A DNA stretch of 64,000 bases from Enterococcus sp. 9D6_DIV0238 (GTDB lineage Bacteria > Bacillota > Bacilli > Lactobacillales > Enterococcaceae), in contig NZ_CP147246.1 of the NCBI RefSeq assembly GCF_002174455.2, positions 1,143,501 through 1,207,500 of the forward strand, in the 5' to 3' direction. This document shows, piece by piece, positions 54,868-63,831 of this stretch (within the stretch, counting starts at the first letter, position 1; each line of letters begins with the position of its first letter). A program made the position numbers and the translations under genes. The notes under the pieces were generated by a model, which was not told where the DNA came from, searched no databases, and was given only the letters and a program-made list of their open reading frames with translations.

Positions 54868-55668
54868 TTAAAGCATCACCGGAAAATAAACATCCACAAC
54901 ATTTTTATCTGCCTCTGTCGTATTCGGATCTGTTTGATAAATCTCAAAAGGTGCTCCAGCCATTTTATAGCCTTTTTCTTCAATCCATTTTACTAACTTA
55001 CTGTAAACTGAATCTAATTCAGCATACGGACCGACATACGTAGAAAATGCGCATAAAGAAGAAGAAAGGATTTGAGTCTCTTTTGTCTGTTCAGCAACCG
55101 GAACTGCCAGTTCCATATCAGCATTTTCCGGATCAAAGTCCGGGCTATGATAGATCGTCATTGGCGGAGCTGTGGGTGTTAGTTTTTCTATCGTTATTTT
55201 CTCAAATAACTCAGCTAAGCATTGACCATATTCATTCACATTCATAGTCTTTCTGATCGAACGAATATTTCTCTCTGGTACCTCAGTTAATTTCACTTCG
55301 ATTTTCTGTAAATAAGTCATTATTTTTTTCCCCTTTTCTAGTGTGTGCAGATCATTATCTAAACGATCAAGCAACAAGGAGTAATCCTGCATCTTACGGG
55401 TGATTTCTAGTTTCTTTTGATTGATCGTTTGCTGCAGCAACACTTGATCTTGTCCGCTACTCAATACTTGTTTGATTTCTTCTAAAGAAAACGTATATTC
55501 TTTTAGCCGTTTGATCAGCAGAATCGTCTCCAGCTGATCGACATCATAATAACGATAGCCACTGGTTGCGTCTGTATAGCTGGGTTTTAATAGATTGATT
55601 TCATCGTAATAACGCAATGCTTTTTTTGACACTTGGGAAACCTTTGAAAAATCACCAATCGATAGCAT
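54868..55668 (-). CDS. MerR-family regulator with GyrI-like effector domain
   Basis: 266 residues. N-terminal MerR winged helix (SIGDFSKVSQVSKKALRYYDEINLL, SGYRYYDVDQLETI), a dimerisation coiled coil (about 75-115), and a GyrI/SOUL-like ligand domain (about 120-266, ending DVYFPVML). BmrR-type regulators of this build sense hydrophobic or cationic compounds and activate efflux genes; no efflux gene is adjacent. AGGAGG ribosome site. Confidence 0.9.
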   Translation of the reverse strand: MLSIGDFSKVSQVSKKALRYYDEINLLKPSYTDATSGYRYYDVDQLETILLIKRLKEYTFSLEEIKQVLSSGQDQVLLQQTINQKKLEITRKMQDYSLLLDRLDNDLHTLEKGKKIMTYLQKIEVKLTEVPERNIRSIRKTMNVNEYGQCLAELFEKITIEKLTPTAPPMTIYHSPDFDPENADMELAVPVAEQTKETQILSSSLCAFSTYVGPYAELDSVYSKLVKWIEEKGYKMAGAPFEIYQTDPNTTEADKNVVDVYFPVML

Positions 55669-55759
55669 GGTTACCTCCTGATTTTTTATTTTTGCCTCGA
55701 GACATTCTTAGCATATAGCTTCCAGTAAGGGGAAGGTCAACTGTAAATCGTGAACTTTT

Positions 55760-56227
55760 TTACGTTGTCTTTTTGATCGTCACTACAGCATAATTCAATA
55801 ATTCAAGCACACGTGAAAAAAACAATGCTTCAGCAAAGCTCTTGTCTTTGTTAAACACACCAGCAGCTTCTTTGAAGCGCTGATCGATCGCTTTATATCT
55901 GGGTGATGCCACATGAAAGCCACCTTGCGCTTCAAAGATTTGCTGATATTCCTTTTCAAAATCAAGCATTTTGGCCATTTCTTTTAAGAACTCGGCTGGG
56001 ACTTCTATTTTACTTTGAACAAGTTCTTCTTCTGTGTCCGTAATTGAATAATTTTGTTTTGCAGCAACGAAATAAAGATCACCATAAACGATTGGATAGA
56101 TTTTATCACCAATCGTTAGTTGACCATTCTCAACAAATAATTGAATGATCTTAACATTCGTTTGGTTCTTTTCATTTGATGTAGCTGGTTCAACTGTTTG
56201 GTATGTGCATTGAATTTCTGGTCTCAT
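55760..56227 (-). CDS. AraC-type cupin domain protein lacking a DNA-binding domain
   Basis: 155 residues. The pattern FVENGQLTIGDKIYPIVYGDLYFVAAKQNYSI matches the N-terminal cupin/arabinose-binding-like domain of AraC regulators, followed by a helical segment, but there is no HTH. Either a stand-alone sensor domain or a gene that lost its HTH. Its own promoter is intact, so it is probably expressed. No clear partner among neighbours. Confidence 0.6.
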   Translation of the reverse strand: MRPEIQCTYQTVEPATSNEKNQTNVKIIQLFVENGQLTIGDKIYPIVYGDLYFVAAKQNYSITDTEEELVQSKIEVPAEFLKEMAKMLDFEKEYQQIFEAQGGFHVASPRYKAIDQRFKEAAGVFNKDKSFAEALFFSRVLELLNYAVVTIKKTT

Positions 56228-56253
56228 TTTACTTCCTTCTTTCCTACCTGTAT

Positions 56254-56282
56254 TTTATATAAAAAGTAGACAAGCTTTACAA
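56254..56282 (-). promoter_or_regulatory. Promoter of the cupin-domain gene
   Basis: TTGTAA (56277-56282), 17-base spacer, TATAAA (56254-56259) on the minus strand. Confidence 0.6.
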
Positions 56283-56602
56283 TCTTTAAAACAGCCATGT
56301 TAGAGTATTGGGATTTTTTTAAGCTTCGCTCCTTGCATCAAAGCGAATATAATTTACCATTAGAACATATAGACCTTACCTTAATTTTCACTCAACTTGC
56401 CTATGTATTCTCAGGCATTTTATCAGTTAAGCTTATCATACCCTTTAATGAAAAGGAACGCTTGGTCTAGTTGTTCAGCTTGCATCGGCCTATTCATTTA
56501 CGCACATTTTTGTAAGATGATTGTTCGTTAAATCCCACGCTAAAATGGATTATTTTTTTTATACTGGTAAATGTAATGAATAATTGATTTAGGAGAATAA
56601 AA
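56283..56602. other. Intergenic gap before the TraX-like gene
   Basis: About 320 bases with no convincing gene. A minus-strand stretch reading MQAEQLDQAFLFIKGYD (near 56430-56490) could be a coding relic. A TATACT box about 20 bases before the ribosome site probably belongs to the TraX-like gene, with no clear -35. Confidence 0.4.
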
Positions 56603-57340
56603 ATGAACGCAAACCAATTAAAACTATTTATGATGGGCTTGATGGTACTGGATCATCTAGCTCCGTTACTACCTCCACAGTTTGTTGTCCCCTTCAATAT
56701 ATTGACGCGCTGTGTCGGTGTATTTTTCGGATTTATGGCTGTTGAAGGCTTCCATTACACTCGTAATCGAAAAAACTATCTGCTCCGCTTATACAGCTGG
56801 TCCTTTATCATGTTCGCAGGTAACACGCTACTGAACATGACGGTTTTGAAACAATCGATTTGGCAGCTCCATAACAATATTTTTCTGACCTTAGCGGTCG
56901 GTGTCAGCCTTTTATGGGCAATCGATTTTGCCATCCGCATCAAAGAACCGTTTTTTAGAATCTCTGCAAGTATACTGGCATTCATCTTACTCGCTATTTC
57001 TATAACTGGAATGGTTGAAGGCGGATTTGTTATTATTCCGTTTATGCTGATCAGTTATTTTTTCAGAACTCGTTCAAAGAAAAGAGATTTGGGGTATTTG
57101 ATTTTTTCTGTCTGTCTATTGCTCATGGTGATCGTTGGTTTACCTGACTACTCGCTAGAAACAATCAAAATGACTTTAGAAACAAATCCGGAATTTCTAT
57201 TTATCACTGTAATTCCGTTCATTCATTTGTATAATGGACAAAAAGGCAGCAATAGTCCATTCTTTAAATATCTTTTTTATGTTTTTTATCCAGCCCATTT
57301 ATGGCTGATTGCCTTGATTGCTACAACAGTTCACCGTTAA
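56603..57340 (+). CDS. TraX-family membrane protein
   Basis: 245 residues, seven or eight membrane helices. The N-terminal LKLFMMGLMVLDHLAPLLP and FFGFMAVEGFHYTRNRKNYLLRL are the TraX family signature, including the conserved Asp-His. TraX acetylates F-pilin in conjugative plasmids; chromosomal Firmicute homologues have unknown substrates and no conjugation genes are near. TTTAGGAG ribosome site. Confidence 0.85.
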   Translation: MNANQLKLFMMGLMVLDHLAPLLPPQFVVPFNILTRCVGVFFGFMAVEGFHYTRNRKNYLLRLYSWSFIMFAGNTLLNMTVLKQSIWQLHNNIFLTLAVGVSLLWAIDFAIRIKEPFFRISASILAFILLAISITGMVEGGFVIIPFMLISYFFRTRSKKRDLGYLIFSVCLLLMVIVGLPDYSLETIKMTLETNPEFLFITVIPFIHLYNGQKGSNSPFFKYLFYVFYPAHLWLIALIATTVHR

Positions 57341-57389
57341 AAAAGCAACACTACTGACGACTGATCGGTCGAAAGCAGTGTTGCTTTTT
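57340..57389. terminator. Bidirectional terminator between TraX-like and MmcQ/YjbR genes
   Basis: AAAAAGCAACACT pairs perfectly with AGTGTTGCTTTTT; the two genes converge on it and it touches the MmcQ stop. Confidence 0.88.
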
Positions 57390-57750
57390 ACTTATATTTT
57401 TCCTGAACTTTTTTTGGTAATTTGCTTAAAACTAACGCATAAGATTGTTTTAAAAAGGATACCAGCTGCTCCTCTGTAAAGGAGGAATTTTCCAACTTAA
57501 ACGAATTCCAATGAGTTTTATTCGCATAATAACCTGGAACGACATCTGAATATTGTTCCCGCAAAAGCTCATTTTCTTCAGGTAAGCCTTTAACTGTCAT
57601 AACTAGCTCACCCTGATTATTTTGACCAAGCATGCAAAATCCTTTCTTCTCGATTTCAAAATAGTCACAATCCCAATCTTCACGATAATAAACGGAAGCT
57701 CCTGGCCATTTCTTAGCAGCCTCTTTTAAATAATCGATTCTTTCATCCAT
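57388..57750 (-). CDS. MmcQ/YjbR family protein
   Basis: 120 residues, CyaY-like fold. NKTHWNSFKLENSSFTEEQLVSFLKQSYALV is the typical C-terminal region of the family. Sometimes described as DNA-binding; true role unknown. GGAGG ribosome site, and 12 bases downstream of the VOC gene, so probably the third gene of an AraC-VOC-YjbR operon. Confidence 0.85.
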   Translation of the reverse strand: MDERIDYLKEAAKKWPGASVYYREDWDCDYFEIEKKGFCMLGQNNQGELVMTVKGLPEENELLREQYSDVVPGYYANKTHWNSFKLENSSFTEEQLVSFLKQSYALVLSKLPKKVQEKYK

Positions 57751-57762
57751 CCTAACTTCCTC

Positions 57763-58137
57763 CTACTCATTACAAAAAAGACTCAACAGGTTGCCGTCCA
57801 CATCTTTGATGATCGCATAATATTGTCCCCAAAAAGCGTGCCAGGGTTCTTTAAATATTTCGTAGCCAAATCCTTTCATCTTATCACAGACTTGATCTAC
57901 CTCTTTAGTAGACTCACATAGAAATGCCAACTCGATTTTATCTCCTGCATCTTTTGGCGGATAACCGTAAATTCCTGTGATCATCTTTTTTGTATTCAAT
58001 GAAATTCTGATTCCTGAATGATCTAATTCAACATAGTCCGCCTGTTTATCTCCCACCGCTTGGAAACCTAGTCGTTCGTAAAATAGAATCGCATCCTCCA
58101 TCGATTCTACGATGATTCCTACCATATCAAGTTTCAT
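57763..58137 (-). CDS. VOC-superfamily (glyoxalase/bleomycin resistance-like) protein
   Basis: 124 residues with two beta-alpha-beta-beta-beta units: MVGIIVESMEDAILFYERLGF and IELAFLCESTKEVDQVCDKM, ending IIKDVDGNLLSLF. Metal-dependent enzyme or binding protein of unknown substrate. Its ATG overlaps the stop of the upstream AraC gene (ATGA), so translation is coupled. Confidence 0.88.
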   Translation of the reverse strand: MKLDMVGIIVESMEDAILFYERLGFQAVGDKQADYVELDHSGIRISLNTKKMITGIYGYPPKDAGDKIELAFLCESTKEVDQVCDKMKGFGYEIFKEPWHAFWGQYYAIIKDVDGNLLSLFCNE

Positions 58138-58982
58138 TTGACTTCACCTTCTCTTGTTTTTTCTTTAGTATAATCAAGTGTCATACTTTTGTCTTGTATT
58201 ATTCCGACATGCTTGTTGATCTTCTGTGGTGTTAAACCGGTCATTTTTTTCATTTTCTTACTATAATGAGACTGATCGAAAAAAGCATATTTTTCTACCA
58301 AGTCCAGCTGTTTTATCTGAGGATTCATTAAGATCTCTTGATAAACCTTCTGAAAACGCAATACATCAAATACTTCATACGGAGTCAACCCAATTTCTTC
58401 TTTGAACAAACGTTGTAAGCTCCGTTCTGAAATCAGTGTATTAGCAAGAAGCATGTCATAGGATCTATAAGCAGAATAATCATGGATGAAGAGTGGTATC
58501 GGTGCAGAAATCTGTCTATCCACACGATTTAGCAGCTTTAGGAAATGCTGATTCAACTCCAAGATCAGCTCAGCAACAGTTGTCTTTCCTGAAAGCTGAA
58601 CTGCCAGTTCCTTAGCTAAAGCTTTTTCCACTTCTGCCAATGGTCTAAGCTGATTTTTCATTTCTTTGAATGAATGATTTATAAACGGATACATCCCGCC
58701 TAAATGAAAACGAATCCCTAAATGAAGGAGTTCTTTTTCAGCATAGGAATAAAAAAAAGCAGTACTCGGACCGCAAAGCTCAATGGATAAAATCTCTAAT
58801 GCCGGACTCAGTTGAATGATCAAGTCTGAACATAAATCCGGAATAATGCGAGCCGGCTCCTGATTTGCTCGAGTGTAGCTGAACCAATAGGATTGAATAT
58901 ATGTACGCAAACGCAGATCAGGTTGGATCTCTTGATAATGGTTTGTCAACTCCTGCCAAACTTTAGGAACATATTCTGTCAT
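58134..58982 (-). CDS. AraC-family transcriptional regulator
   Basis: 282 residues from the ATG at 58982, preceded by a perfect AAAGGAGG; longer in-frame starts up to 59099 have no such site. N-terminal ligand domain (about 1-165), C-terminal AraC double HTH (SERSLQRLFKEEIGLTPYEVFDVLRF, FFDQSHYSKKMKKMTGLTPQKI). Coupled to the VOC gene, it probably regulates its own operon. Confidence 0.88.
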   Translation of the reverse strand: MTEYVPKVWQELTNHYQEIQPDLRLRTYIQSYWFSYTRANQEPARIIPDLCSDLIIQLSPALEILSIELCGPSTAFFYSYAEKELLHLGIRFHLGGMYPFINHSFKEMKNQLRPLAEVEKALAKELAVQLSGKTTVAELILELNQHFLKLLNRVDRQISAPIPLFIHDYSAYRSYDMLLANTLISERSLQRLFKEEIGLTPYEVFDVLRFQKVYQEILMNPQIKQLDLVEKYAFFDQSHYSKKMKKMTGLTPQKINKHVGIIQDKSMTLDYTKEKTREGEVK

Positions 58983-59161
58983 ACAACTGTCCTCCTTTGA
59001 GCAAAACACTCGTGATTCCTTCTCACTATCGTTTGTTTCTATCATTATAACATCAATCTGATGAGGCTTAAATTTCTCCATTGCATTTATCTTAATCAAA
59101 TTTTAATATTTCTCTACTGCATGGACTTCTTTCATTTTTGAGTAAGAAAAGATCATGTAGT

Positions 59162-59200
59162 AAAAAACATAGAAAACGTTACCATCTCTATGTTTTTTTT
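59162..59200. terminator. Orphan terminator-like hairpin between divergent genes
   Basis: AAAAAACATAGA pairs with TCTATG followed by eight T, around AAACGTTACCATC. On the plus strand it looks like a terminator, yet no plus-strand gene precedes it. It may end a small RNA or antisense transcript. Confidence 0.45.
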
Positions 59201-59280
59201 ACTCATCTCTATTTTATAAACGAAACAGTCGTTTTTTTAAAGATTAACATATTATTAAATGGTCAAAAAAAGTTTTTTCT

Positions 59281-59292
59281 GATAAACTTATC
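59281..59292. promoter_or_regulatory. Operator-like palindrome before the DtxR-type gene
   Basis: GATAAACTTATC, about 30 bases before the ATG and overlapping the likely -10 region. A candidate autoregulatory site. Confidence 0.35.
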
Positions 59293-59321
59293 GTGATGGC
59301 TTTTTTGAAAGGATGAAATAT

Positions 59322-59990
59322 ATGACCCCGAATCGTGAAGACTACCTAAAACTAATTTTTGAATTAGGCGGCGATGAAACGAAGATCAACAACAAACAAA
59401 TTGTTTCAGGTCTGGATGTTTCCGCAGCATCTGTCAGCGAGATGATTTCAAAATTAGTAAAAGAACAGCTGGTCGAACATTCACCTTATCAAGGTGTTCA
59501 GCTCACAGAATCAGGACTGAAAAAAGCTAGTACACTGATTCGCAAGCATCGATTGTGGGAAGTGTTTTTAGTTGAACACTTAAATTATTCCTGGAATGAA
59601 GTTCACGATGATGCGGAAGTACTGGAGCACGTTACTTCTCAAACTTTGGCTAATCGCTTATCAGAGTATTTAAACCAGCCAAAATTTTGTCCCCATGGCG
59701 GAGTGATTCCGGAAGATGATCAGCCGGTCCATGAAGAAAAGCGTCAAACCTTGATCGACTATCCTGTTGGGACGACGATTCGAATCGCTCGTGTATTGGA
59801 TGAAAAAGACCTATTAGACTACCTAGTCTCCATTGACCTGAATATCCACGAGGAATATCAGATAGATGAGATCGCTGCATATGAAGGACCTATCAGCATC
59901 AGTAATAAGCAAAAACAATTGGCGGTCAGCTACAAAGCTGCAAGTACGATTTTTGTTGATCCAATAAATGAAAGCGGGGAATTGAAATGA
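59322..59990 (+). CDS. DtxR/MntR-family metal-dependent regulator
   Basis: 222 residues from the ATG at 59322 (AAAGGA eight bases upstream; an ATG at 59313 overlaps that site). Winged helix (TPNREDYLKLIFELGG, SAASVSEMISKLVKEQLV), a dimerisation/metal domain (HDDAEVLEHVTSQTLANRLS, CPHGGVIP) and a C-terminal SH3-like domain. Senses Mn or Fe. Its stop overlaps the zwf start by four bases, so the regulator and glucose-6-phosphate dehydrogenase are translationally coupled. Confidence 0.9.
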   Translation: MTPNREDYLKLIFELGGDETKINNKQIVSGLDVSAASVSEMISKLVKEQLVEHSPYQGVQLTESGLKKASTLIRKHRLWEVFLVEHLNYSWNEVHDDAEVLEHVTSQTLANRLSEYLNQPKFCPHGGVIPEDDQPVHEEKRQTLIDYPVGTTIRIARVLDEKDLLDYLVSIDLNIHEEYQIDEIAAYEGPISISNKQKQLAVSYKAASTIFVDPINESGELK

Positions 59991-61504
59991 ATGAAAAAAT
60001 AGCATTATTCACAATTTTTGGCGGTACTGGAGATTTAGCGAAACGAAAACTATATCCTTCGTTATTCAGACTATACCGTAAAGGAAATCTAGCTGAGCAC
60101 TTTGCTGTTATCGGTACGGCAAGAAGAGAATGGACAGATGATCACTATCGTGAGATCGTACGTGAAACAATCAAAGATCTAAATCCGACTGCAGAAGAAG
60201 CAGAAGCCTTTTCAAGCCACTTTTACTACCAATCTCACAATGTGAACGACTCAGAGCATTATGACACATTAAAAAAATTGTCAGACAAGCTAAATGAGAA
60301 ATACGAGCTAGGCGGAAACCATATTTACTACTTAGCAATGGCTCCTCAATTCTTCGGTACGATCGTTCAGCACCTGAAATCCCAAGAGATTTTAACGGAA
60401 ACAGGCTTTGATCGTTTGATCATTGAAAAACCTTTTGGCTCTGATTATGAGTCTGCTTATCAGCTAAACGAAGAAATCCGTGCTGTTTTCCCTGAGAAAG
60501 ATATTTTTAGAATCGATCACTATTTAGGAAAAGAAATGATCCAAAACATTTCTGCGATTCGTTTTGCCAATAATATTTTTGAATCTCAATGGAATAATCG
60601 CTACATCGATAATGTTCAGATCACTTTTGCTGAAGGGCTTGGTGTTGAAGATCGCGGCGGATATTACGATCATAGCGGCGCACTGAAAGACATGGTGCAA
60701 AACCATATTTTACAAGTCGTTGCTTTGTTAGCGATGGAACCGCCTGTTGCCTTTTCAGAAGCTGAAATCAGATCAGAAAAAGTTAAAGCGCTGCAAGCGA
60801 TTCGTCTGTATTCTGAAAAAGAAGCCTTGGAAAACTTTGTTCGCGGTCAATATGGTGCTGGCAAATTGGAAGATCAACACTTTGTTAGCTACCGTGAGGA
60901 ACCAAACGTCGACGAAAATTCTCAAACAGAAACATTTGTTGCAGGTAAGTTTTTGATCGACAACTTCCGTTGGTCAGGCGTTCCATTTTATATCCGCACA
61001 GGAAAACGTCTAACTGAAAAAGGAACACGCATCAATATCGTCTTTAAACAAGTTCCGATCAATGTCTTTAAAGATGACGTCGATCATTGCGGAGAGAAAA
61101 CAGATTTACCGCCAAATGTTTTAACGATTTATATTCAACCGACAGAAGGGTTCTCCCTAACCTTGAACGGCAAAGAAATCGGTCAAGGGTTCTCTACGAC
61201 TCCTGTCAAGCTAGACTATCGTCATAGCGCAGAAACAACAGGAAATAGTCCTGAAGCTTACGAAAAACTATTATTGGATAGTTTAAATGGTGACGGCACA
61301 AACTTCTCTCATTGGGATGAAGTAGCTCAATCTTGGCGGATCGTTGATATCATACGTCAGGCTTGGGATAAAACATCGGTTGATTTCCCTAATTATGCAG
61401 CAGGTTCAATGGGGCCTGATGCCGCCTTTGACTTACTTGCTCGTGACAATTTTTCTTGGGAATGGCAACCGGACAACTGGTACCGCGAACGTGGCAAACT
61501 TTAA
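59987..61504 (+). CDS. zwf: Glucose-6-phosphate 1-dehydrogenase
   Basis: 505 residues. NADP-binding FGGTGDLAKRKLYPSLF, the substrate-binding RIDHYLGKEMIQNI with the catalytic His region, and FYIRTGKRL are diagnostic. First step of the oxidative pentose phosphate pathway, giving NADPH. Coupled to the DtxR-type gene upstream and 17 bases ahead of the muramidase gene. Confidence 0.97.
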   Translation: MNEKIALFTIFGGTGDLAKRKLYPSLFRLYRKGNLAEHFAVIGTARREWTDDHYREIVRETIKDLNPTAEEAEAFSSHFYYQSHNVNDSEHYDTLKKLSDKLNEKYELGGNHIYYLAMAPQFFGTIVQHLKSQEILTETGFDRLIIEKPFGSDYESAYQLNEEIRAVFPEKDIFRIDHYLGKEMIQNISAIRFANNIFESQWNNRYIDNVQITFAEGLGVEDRGGYYDHSGALKDMVQNHILQVVALLAMEPPVAFSEAEIRSEKVKALQAIRLYSEKEALENFVRGQYGAGKLEDQHFVSYREEPNVDENSQTETFVAGKFLIDNFRWSGVPFYIRTGKRLTEKGTRINIVFKQVPINVFKDDVDHCGEKTDLPPNVLTIYIQPTEGFSLTLNGKEIGQGFSTTPVKLDYRHSAETTGNSPEAYEKLLLDSLNGDGTNFSHWDEVAQSWRIVDIIRQAWDKTSVDFPNYAAGSMGPDAAFDLLARDNFSWEWQPDNWYRERGKL

Positions 61505-61521
61505 TATTTATGGAGGAATAA

Positions 61522-63726
61522 ATGAATAAACTAACGATCAAAATCCCGCTTTTTTGTACTGCTGCCCTTCTGACGCTCGGATTGAATACTCTTTCCTATG
61601 CTGAAGAAAGCACAACTGTCAGCAGCTCAGATATTGAAACAACAACAAGCAGCGTCCTTTCACCAGCTCAAAATTCAACGAGTGAAAGCACAATGAAGAC
61701 AACTGAAGAGGAAACACAGTCAAGTACTACTACGTCTGAAGCAACCGAAGAAAGTACTGAAACACAAGCAGTAAATAGCTCTCTTTACTTTGATGACTAT
61801 TTTTTACCATCGAATCGATCAGATTTAAATCCGACGATCCAAAGTCGCAGTATCACTCCAGCTCTTTCGATGGATGTCGTCAATGCAGGAGAGGCCAATC
61901 GACCAAGTTCACACTTTATCGATATTTCTTCTCATAACGGTTCGATCTCAGTAGCTAACTTTCAAAAGATGAAAAACTACGGAATCAAAGGGGTTGTAGT
62001 TAAGCTGACTGAAAGTACTAGCTATGTCAATCCCTATGCGCAAGAGCAGATCAACAACGCAACAGCGGCTGGTCTGAAAGTTTCGGCCTATCATTACGCC
62101 CATTATACATCCAGCGCGATTGCTTCTAGTGAAGCAAATTACTTTGCTTCGTTAGCGAATACCTTTAAATTACCTAAGTCGACTGTCATGGTCATCGACA
62201 TCGAGGAAGGAAAAATGCTAAACGGATCTCTAACGCCAAATACAACTAGTTTTGTAAATGTTTTAAAAGCCAATGGTTTTTCAAATATCATGTATTACAT
62301 GAACCGAACTTATGCAACGAGCGGACATTTCTCTGTAAGTACCTTTGGTGCAAAAAATATGTGGGTTGCGCAATATCCTTATACGCCTACTGCTGGAATG
62401 AACTGGAATAATGAATTTTCTTCATGGCAGTGGTCTTCTCAATATTATATTCCTGGTATTGCCCATCCTTTTGATATTTCAATGGATTATACTGGGTATC
62501 TAGAGAATGGTGCTCAAGGAAAATGGTTGAGTGCTAATCAATACGTGACGATCACTAAAAAGAATTACTCTATTTGGTCAAACTTCAACTTTAATTCAGC
62601 TTTGACAAACACAACGAATGTTTTCAATAAAACCTATAAGGTTACTGGAAAATACCAGCATATGAACGGTAGCACCTACTACTCTCTTTATGATAACAAT
62701 GGAAACTGGAAAGGCTATGTCAATGCTGAAGCAACGACAAAAGCAAATGGTGCTCAAGGTCTGTGGTTAAGCGAAAACAAATACGTAACACTTACGAAAA
62801 AGTCACAAACGATTTGGGGCGATATCAACACTTTCTCTAGTAAAAAAGGTAGTACAAGCGATCACTATCAGAAAACCTTTAAAGTTTCTGGGAAGTACAA
62901 CCATGTTAATGGGGCCGTTTACTACTCTCTGTATGATAATAATGGAAAATGGATCGGTTATATCAACTCAGATTTTGCAAGTTCTGCATCAGGACCTCAA
63001 GGGACTTGGTTAAGTGAAAATAAATATGTAACGTTTACTAAAAAGGGCCAAACAATCTGGGGCGACATCAACACCTTCTCCAGTAAAAAAGGGAACACAA
63101 CAGATCTTTATCAAAAAACGTACAAAGTCACTGGAAAATACAATCATATTGCAGGTGCCGTTTACTACTCCTTATATGATAATAACAACAAATGGGTCGG
63201 TTATATCAATGCCAATGGACCTACTGTCGCTCCTGGACCTCAAGGGACTTGGCTAAGCAATAATGACTATGTAACGATCACAAAGAAAAATACGACTCTT
63301 TGGGGGGATATCAATAATTTCTCTAGTAAAAAGGGAAACACAACTGATATCTACCAGCAAACTTTCCATGCTAAAGGAAAATACAATCATATCGCTAACG
63401 TTACCTACTACTCTCTTTATGATAATAACGGAAAGTGGATCGGCTATCTAAATTCAAGTGCAGCAACTGTTGCACCTGGTTCACAGGGCATTTGGATCAA
63501 GAATGATGAACAAGTAAAAATCAATAAGAAAGACTATACGATTTGGTCTGAAATTGATACGTTTTCTGCTAAAAAAGGAAACACTACCGAGATATACGGT
63601 AAAACTTATCATGCCAAAGGAATCTACCATCACTTCTCTGGTGCTTCTTATTATTCTCTTTATGATAATACCAGCGGAAAATGGATTGGCTATTTAAATA
63701 CAAATGCAACGATCGTTACTAAATAA
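61522..63726 (+). CDS. Secreted GH25 muramidase with five GW/SH3-like repeats
   Basis: 734 residues. Signal peptide (LFCTAALLTLGLNTLSYAEE), a Ser/Thr/Glu-rich linker (about 28-90), and a GH25 lysozyme domain at about 130-330 (FIDISSHNGSISVANF, VVKLTES, MVIDIEEG holding catalytic acids). Then five ~79-residue repeats of the type YVTITKKxxTIWGDIN ... YYSLYDNNGKWIGYIN, like GW/SH3_8 wall-binding modules. No LPxTG anchor, so retention is non-covalent. GGAGG ribosome site. Likely autolysin; co-transcription with zwf is possible. Confidence 0.94.
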   Translation: MNKLTIKIPLFCTAALLTLGLNTLSYAEESTTVSSSDIETTTSSVLSPAQNSTSESTMKTTEEETQSSTTTSEATEESTETQAVNSSLYFDDYFLPSNRSDLNPTIQSRSITPALSMDVVNAGEANRPSSHFIDISSHNGSISVANFQKMKNYGIKGVVVKLTESTSYVNPYAQEQINNATAAGLKVSAYHYAHYTSSAIASSEANYFASLANTFKLPKSTVMVIDIEEGKMLNGSLTPNTTSFVNVLKANGFSNIMYYMNRTYATSGHFSVSTFGAKNMWVAQYPYTPTAGMNWNNEFSSWQWSSQYYIPGIAHPFDISMDYTGYLENGAQGKWLSANQYVTITKKNYSIWSNFNFNSALTNTTNVFNKTYKVTGKYQHMNGSTYYSLYDNNGNWKGYVNAEATTKANGAQGLWLSENKYVTLTKKSQTIWGDINTFSSKKGSTSDHYQKTFKVSGKYNHVNGAVYYSLYDNNGKWIGYINSDFASSASGPQGTWLSENKYVTFTKKGQTIWGDINTFSSKKGNTTDLYQKTYKVTGKYNHIAGAVYYSLYDNNNKWVGYINANGPTVAPGPQGTWLSNNDYVTITKKNTTLWGDINNFSSKKGNTTDIYQQTFHAKGKYNHIANVTYYSLYDNNGKWIGYLNSSAATVAPGSQGIWIKNDEQVKINKKDYTIWSEIDTFSAKKGNTTEIYGKTYHAKGIYHHFSGASYYSLYDNTSGKWIGYLNTNATIVTK

Positions 63727-63735
63727 ACTAAAAAG

Positions 63736-63775
63736 GGAACTAAAACGAAATGTCGTCGTTTTAGTTCCTTTTTTT
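63736..63775 (+). terminator. Terminator of the muramidase gene
   Basis: GGAACTAAAACGA (63736-63748) pairs with TCGTTTTAGTTCC (63756-63768), then T-run, nine bases after the stop. Confidence 0.93.
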
Positions 63776-63778
63776 AAG

Positions 63779-63820
63779 AATCACCAGTGGAAAATAGCTA
63801 GCTATTTTCCACTGGTGATT
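63779..63820. repeat. Perfect 42-base palindrome between muramidase and ileS
   Basis: AATCACCAGTGGAAAATAGC and its exact complement meet at a TAGCTA centre, giving 21-base arms with no spacer. It follows the muramidase terminator and lies 12 bases beyond the ileS stop. The plus side is T-rich, the minus side lacks a U-run. Confidence 0.85.
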
Positions 63821-63831
63821 TAATTCTTTTC

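Noticed and set aside
56603..57340. Conjugative element suggested by the TraX-like gene
   Set aside because: No relaxase, coupling protein or type IV secretion genes nearby; chromosomal TraX homologues are common in Firmicutes.
58983..59099. Longer N-terminus for the AraC regulator (321 residues)
   Set aside because: A perfect AAAGGAGG sits just before the ATG at 58982, and the extra residues have no family counterpart.
62530..63720. Long direct repeats at the nucleotide level, considered as a CRISPR-like or satellite array
   Set aside because: They encode the ~79-residue wall-binding repeats of the muramidase and have no short repeat-spacer structure.
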